Shown here piece by piece: positions 13,034-16,112 of a stretch of DNA of 16,112 bases; position 1 is the first letter of the stretch, and every line of letters begins with the position of its first letter. The notes beneath the pieces were generated by a model. That model had not been told where the DNA came from. It did no database searches and was given only the letters and a program-made list of their open reading frames with translations. The DNA is from Aromatoleum sp. Its GTDB lineage: Bacteria; Pseudomonadota; Gammaproteobacteria; Burkholderiales; Casimicrobiaceae. A program made the position numbers and the translations under genes. The stretch covers positions 1-16,112 of the forward strand of contig JAAFGU010000020.1 of NCBI GenBank assembly GCA_010365205.1. Direction: 5' to 3'.

Positions 13034-13618
13034 ATGGGCGTTGCAGAGCGGCGCCTTGATTAAGAAGTATGGTTCTTCAAGCGGGCGAGTGTCGACCATC
13101 AAGACTACCCCGCGCTCTCACTTCACTTCATATACAACTTTCGAACATAGCTCCCCGTGCTAGCCTCAATCGACAAACTCCACTCGCCGCCTGGCTCAGT
13201 CCGCTGAACAACGGTCGTAGAAATCACAATTAACCTACGTCCCGATGCGATTCCTTGTGGTTTGACGTGGGCACTTCATCGGGTGTGCACGACAATATGT
13301 AGTCGTTAGGCTGGTTTTCGCTGGGGACTTGTGCAAGACGCGCGCAAGAGACAGAATCCATAGTTGCTTCGTGTCGTCGGGCGTGGCAGTCGGGCTGCGA
13401 TGGGTGCCGCAAATATCTACGCTACCACTGCAACGCGATCGACGTCGGACGACGCATCAGTCCTGTAGTGTTGTCCGACGCTGGGTGCGCCACCGCCAGT
13501 CGCCGCTGTCACCAACAAGACAACGGCATGAAATTCGTTTGAGCGAACGAGTCGCGGGGTCCGCGCCGGATTTCCGGTGTTAACATGCCCGAGGTATTCG
13601 GCTGAGACGGGAGGAAAC
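13034..13618. other. Intergenic stretch before the exopolysaccharide genes, no gene recognised
   Basis: No frame on either strand shows a recognisable protein. The composition is mixed and less GC-rich than the flanks. It must contain the promoter for the polysaccharide genes, but I could not define one with confidence. A -24/-12-like GG-N10-GC arrangement at 13384-13399 (TGGCAGTCGGGCTGCG) matches only 8 of 12 sigma-54 consensus bases. GGGAGG at 13609-13614 is the ribosome binding site of the next gene. Confidence 0.5.
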
Positions 13619-14272
13619 ATGAAGTCGATCTTTGAAAGTTTCGGAATTGGGATGCCGAGCCGGCGTCACGGCGCGACCTGGATGGCAGCGGTGGTTATCG
13701 CCCTCGTGCTGCCCGGATGCGCGATGGGACCGACCTATCCTCCGGCGCCGAAGAGCAACGCGTCGCCGGAATTCAACTACATCATCGGGCCGCTCGATAC
13801 CGTCAATATCATCGTTTGGCGGAACCCTGAACTTTCAATGTCGGTTCCGGTACGGCCGGACGGCAAAATCACGACGCCCTTGGTCGAAGACCTCCCGGCA
13901 TTGGGCAAGACGCCGACGCTGCTGGCGCGGGATCTCGAGAAGGCTTTGACAAAATACATCCGCGATCCCGTGGTGACGGTGATCGTTACGAGCTTCGTCG
14001 GCCCCAGCACCCAGCAGGTCCGGGTCATCGGCGAAGCGGCCAAGCCGCAAATCCTCGCATTCCGCAAGGACATGTCGCTGCTCGACGTGATGATCGCCGT
14101 GGGCGGGCTTACCGATTTCGCCGATGGGAACAAGGCCAGCATCTTCCGGGCGTCCGAGGGAGGCAAGTCGTATAGCGTTCGCCTCCAGGACCTGGTCAAG
14201 CGTGGCGACATTACGGCCAATGCCGACATGCGGCCCGGCGACATCCTGATCATTCCGCAAAGCTGGTTCTAG
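13619..14272 (+). CDS. Outer-membrane polysaccharide export lipoprotein of the XrtA/PEP-CTERM locus (Wza-like)
   Basis: 217 residues. The N-terminus has basic residues, a hydrophobic stretch (WMAAVVIALVLPGC) and a lipobox LPGC with C34, so the mature protein is lipid-anchored. Residues about 52-125 form the polysaccharide export (Poly_export) domain: FNYIIGPLDTVNIIVWRNPELS, VRPDGKITTPLVEDL and IRDPVVTVIV. An SLBB-type domain follows (VRVIGEAAKPQIL through LLDVMIAVGGLTDFADGN), and it ends in NADMRPGDILIIPQSWF. It is shorter than Wza, as is usual for the EpsE-type exporters of exosortase A loci. Role: outer-membrane exit channel for the exopolysaccharide. The ATG at 13619 follows GGGAGG closely. 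The chain-length gene starts 50 bases downstream. Confidence 0.92.
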   Translation: MKSIFESFGIGMPSRRHGATWMAAVVIALVLPGCAMGPTYPPAPKSNASPEFNYIIGPLDTVNIIVWRNPELSMSVPVRPDGKITTPLVEDLPALGKTPTLLARDLEKALTKYIRDPVVTVIVTSFVGPSTQQVRVIGEAAKPQILAFRKDMSLLDVMIAVGGLTDFADGNKASIFRASEGGKSYSVRLQDLVKRGDITANADMRPGDILIIPQSWF

Positions 14273-14322
14273 GGGATCGATCGAAATGCGGCATCCGCTC
14301 CCCACTATGTCTGGAATCTCCC

Positions 14323-15879
14323 ATGGATGAGCTGATTCGGCTCGCACTTACTTACGCTCGCGGGATGTGGCACCGCCGCTGGATCGGCCTCGCGGTGGCT
14401 TGGATCGTGGCAGTCGTCGGGGTCACGGTGGCGCTGCGGGTGCCCGAACGCTACGAGGCCAGCGCGCGCGTATACGTCGACACGCAGTCGTTGCTGCGCC
14501 CGCTGTTGGAGGGGCTGTCGATTCAACCGAATCTGGATCAGCAGGTCGCTCTGATGAGCCGCACGTTGATCAGCCGCCCGAACGTGGAGAAGGTCGTCCG
14601 GATGGCCGATCTCGATCTGGGCATAAATTCCCCCAGCGCTCGCGAGGATCTCATCGACTCCGTGATGAAGGGGCTCCAACTCTCCGGCAACGTCTCGACC
14701 AACCTCTACGTCATCTCCTACCGGGACTCGAGACCCGAGCAGGCACGCAAAGTCGTCCAGTCGCTGCTGACGATATTCGTCGAGTCGAGCCTGGGAGACA
14801 AGCGCCAGGACACCCGCACTGCCGTCAGGTTTGTCGACGAGCAGATCAAGCACTACGAAAGCAGTCTGCAGATCGCCGAGGACAGGCTGAAGCAATTCAG
14901 ACTGAAATATCTCGGGGTTGCGGGCCGCGGAAATCAGGACTATTTCTCGAGGCTTGCGAAAGTAGGCGACGACGTCGAGACCGCGCGCCTCGAACTGCGC
15001 GCTGCTGAGCAATCGCGCGATTCATACAAGCGTGAACTGGCGGGCGAATCCGCGGTGCTGCTGCCCGAGGGCCCGTCGGCGCCGCTGGCGGTCCCCGATG
15101 TCGATCTCCGGATCGCAACGCTCAAATCCGAACTTGACACGCTGCTTCGCAAATACACGGAACAGCACCCGGACGTGGTCAACACCCGGCGCGTGATCGC
15201 CGAGCTGGAGGAGCAGCGCACGCAGGACCTGCAGGCACTGAGGAAGGCCGCCGCGGCGTCCGGGCGGAATGCGGAATGGTCGACCGATCGCAATCCGGTG
15301 TTCCAGCAGCTGAAGGTGTCGCTTGCCGAGGCGGAGGCGAACGTCGCCTCGCTGCGGGCGAAGCTGGCTTCGTACGAGGGCCAATACGCGCAGCTCAAGG
15401 GATCGGCGCGGCTGGTGCCACAGGTCGAAGCCGAGTTTGCGCAGCTCAACCGCGACTACGAGATCCAGAAGAAGACTTACGAAACCCTGCTCGGAAGGCG
15501 CGAATCCGCGTCGATTGGCGAAGGAGTGCAGGACGTCGGCGGCACGCAGTTCCGTATCGTCGATCCGCCGCGGGTGTCGCCGCAGCCGGTCCCGCCGACC
15601 CGCATCGCGCTGCTCGCGCTTGCGCTCGCGGCGTCGCTGGCGGCGGGATTGGCGGCGAGTCTCGTGGCCAGCGAAATCATGCCCACATTCCACGACGCTC
15701 GGTCGCTCACCGATTTGACGAAGCGGCCGTTGCTTGGGATGGTTACGATGCTGCCAAGCGCGGCGCTGGGACGGCTCAGACGACGCCAGACCGCGATGTT
15801 CGCAGGCGGCCTCAGCGCGTTGTTTGCGGCATTTGCCGGTGTGTTTGCGATTGCTCTGCTGATAGGGCGCGTTGCGTGA
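14323..15879 (+). CDS. Polysaccharide chain-length determinant of the XrtA/PEP-CTERM locus (Wzz/GumC-like)
   Basis: 518-residue inner-membrane co-polymerase. It starts with a short cytoplasmic segment and helix 1 at about 20-39 (WIGLAVAWIVAVVGVTVAL), followed by the Wzz-type VPERYEASARVYVDTQSLL. The periplasmic part is largely coiled coil (about 170-240 and 265-385, rich in EL, RL and E/Q), with the G-rich GNVR-type region LNRDYEIQKKTYETLLGRRESA. VDPPRVSPQPVPPTR precedes a second helix (about 427-450), and a further hydrophobic segment sits near the C-terminus (about 490-513). It sets polymer length and works with the tyrosine kinase encoded next, which here is a separate protein. The start codon has only a weak GGA upstream. 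Confidence 0.93.
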   Translation: MDELIRLALTYARGMWHRRWIGLAVAWIVAVVGVTVALRVPERYEASARVYVDTQSLLRPLLEGLSIQPNLDQQVALMSRTLISRPNVEKVVRMADLDLGINSPSAREDLIDSVMKGLQLSGNVSTNLYVISYRDSRPEQARKVVQSLLTIFVESSLGDKRQDTRTAVRFVDEQIKHYESSLQIAEDRLKQFRLKYLGVAGRGNQDYFSRLAKVGDDVETARLELRAAEQSRDSYKRELAGESAVLLPEGPSAPLAVPDVDLRIATLKSELDTLLRKYTEQHPDVVNTRRVIAELEEQRTQDLQALRKAAAASGRNAEWSTDRNPVFQQLKVSLAEAEANVASLRAKLASYEGQYAQLKGSARLVPQVEAEFAQLNRDYEIQKKTYETLLGRRESASIGEGVQDVGGTQFRIVDPPRVSPQPVPPTRIALLALALAASLAAGLAASLVASEIMPTFHDARSLTDLTKRPLLGMVTMLPSAALGRLRRRQTAMFAGGLSALFAAFAGVFAIALLIGRVA

Positions 15880-15889
15880 GGAGCGGTCG

Positions 15890-16112
15890 ATGAGTCTGAT
15901 TGAACAGGCGGCGAAGCGCTTGGAGCAACTCCGTCGCGCCGGAGCCGAAACGGCCGACGCGACACCCCCGCCCGCAAGCCCGGGCAACGACGCTCACGTC
16001 GGCGTCGAGCACGTGCCTACGCCGGAAGCGGCCGTCCGTGAACTGGGGGCCCGTGCCGCTTCTGCGGCGGCCGCGGCCGAGGGGTCGGTGGCGGCTCCAT
16101 CGCGCTCCGCTG
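15890..16112 (+). CDS. Tyrosine autokinase of the XrtA/PEP-CTERM locus, N-terminal part (cut by window end)
   Basis: The frame begins at ATG 15890, with GAGGAG 6 bases upstream overlapping the preceding stop, and runs off the window after 74 codons. The opening MSLIEQAAKRLEQLRRAG is the typical beginning of the exopolysaccharide-locus tyrosine autokinases (CpsD/BY-kinase type), followed by an alanine- and proline-rich linker. The ATPase domain with Walker motifs and the tyrosine tail lie beyond the window, so function is inferred from this N-terminus and from its place directly after the chain-length determinant. It would regulate polymerisation and export by reversible phosphorylation at the inner membrane. 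Confidence 0.85.
   Translation, partial: MSLIEQAAKRLEQLRRAGAETADATPPPASPGNDAHVGVEHVPTPEAAVRELGARAASAAAAAEGSVAAPSRSA

Noticed and set aside
13230..13620. Short open frames on both strands before the polysaccharide export gene
   Set aside because: Each is 60-84 codons, with odd composition, no plausible ribosome site and mutual overlap. They are treated as chance frames.

Overview
The window is GC-rich, densely coding chromosomal DNA. The gene set points to a Gram-negative betaproteobacterium: lipid A genes (lpxA-lpxB) followed by rnhB, a TauABC/SsuABC-type transporter, a PEP-CTERM protein, and the start of an XrtA/EpsH-type (exosortase A) exopolysaccharide locus. The genus cannot be fixed from the sequence alone.

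Layout. (1) 1-1853: the end of lpxA, then lpxB and rnhB, a conserved housekeeping block. (2) 2045-11002: an accessory catabolic module. A HutC-type GntR regulator reads leftward. A divergent control region follows, with a 31-bp near-palindrome and a heptanucleotide tandem repeat. Rightward come a small SAF-domain subunit (suyA-like), a duplicated 123-bp element, the large lyase subunit (suyB-like), a substrate-binding protein, a fold-type II PLP enzyme, an ABC ATPase, an ABC permease, a VOC-family protein, a D-2-hydroxyacid dehydrogenase (slcC-like) and an Ldh_2-family dehydrogenase (comC-like). (3) 11003-13618: a bidirectional terminator, a leftward PEP-CTERM protein gene with a candidate sigma-54 promoter, and about 1.7 kb of poorly coding DNA with a VanZ-like remnant. 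(4) 13619-16112: lipoprotein polysaccharide exporter, chain-length determinant and the N-terminus of the tyrosine autokinase.

How region 2 probably works. The pairing of a two-part UxaA/SuyAB-type lyase with an SlcC-like and a ComC-like dehydrogenase matches the known logic of sulfolactate breakdown. SlcC oxidises (S)-sulfolactate to sulfopyruvate, ComC reduces this to (R)-sulfolactate, and SuyAB splits that into pyruvate and sulfite. A sulfonate-family ABC transporter would import the substrate and the GntR protein would sense it. Substrate identity is inferred from gene content. A hydroxy-acid or sugar-acid pathway (altronate/galactarate-like) remains the main alternative. No sulfite oxidase or sulfite exporter is in the window.

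The most interesting points are the control region of the module (promoter, palindrome and heptamer repeat stacked together), the repeat inserted between the two lyase subunits, the serine-racemase-like enzyme embedded among the transporter genes, and the sigma-54-like site in front of the PEP-CTERM gene.
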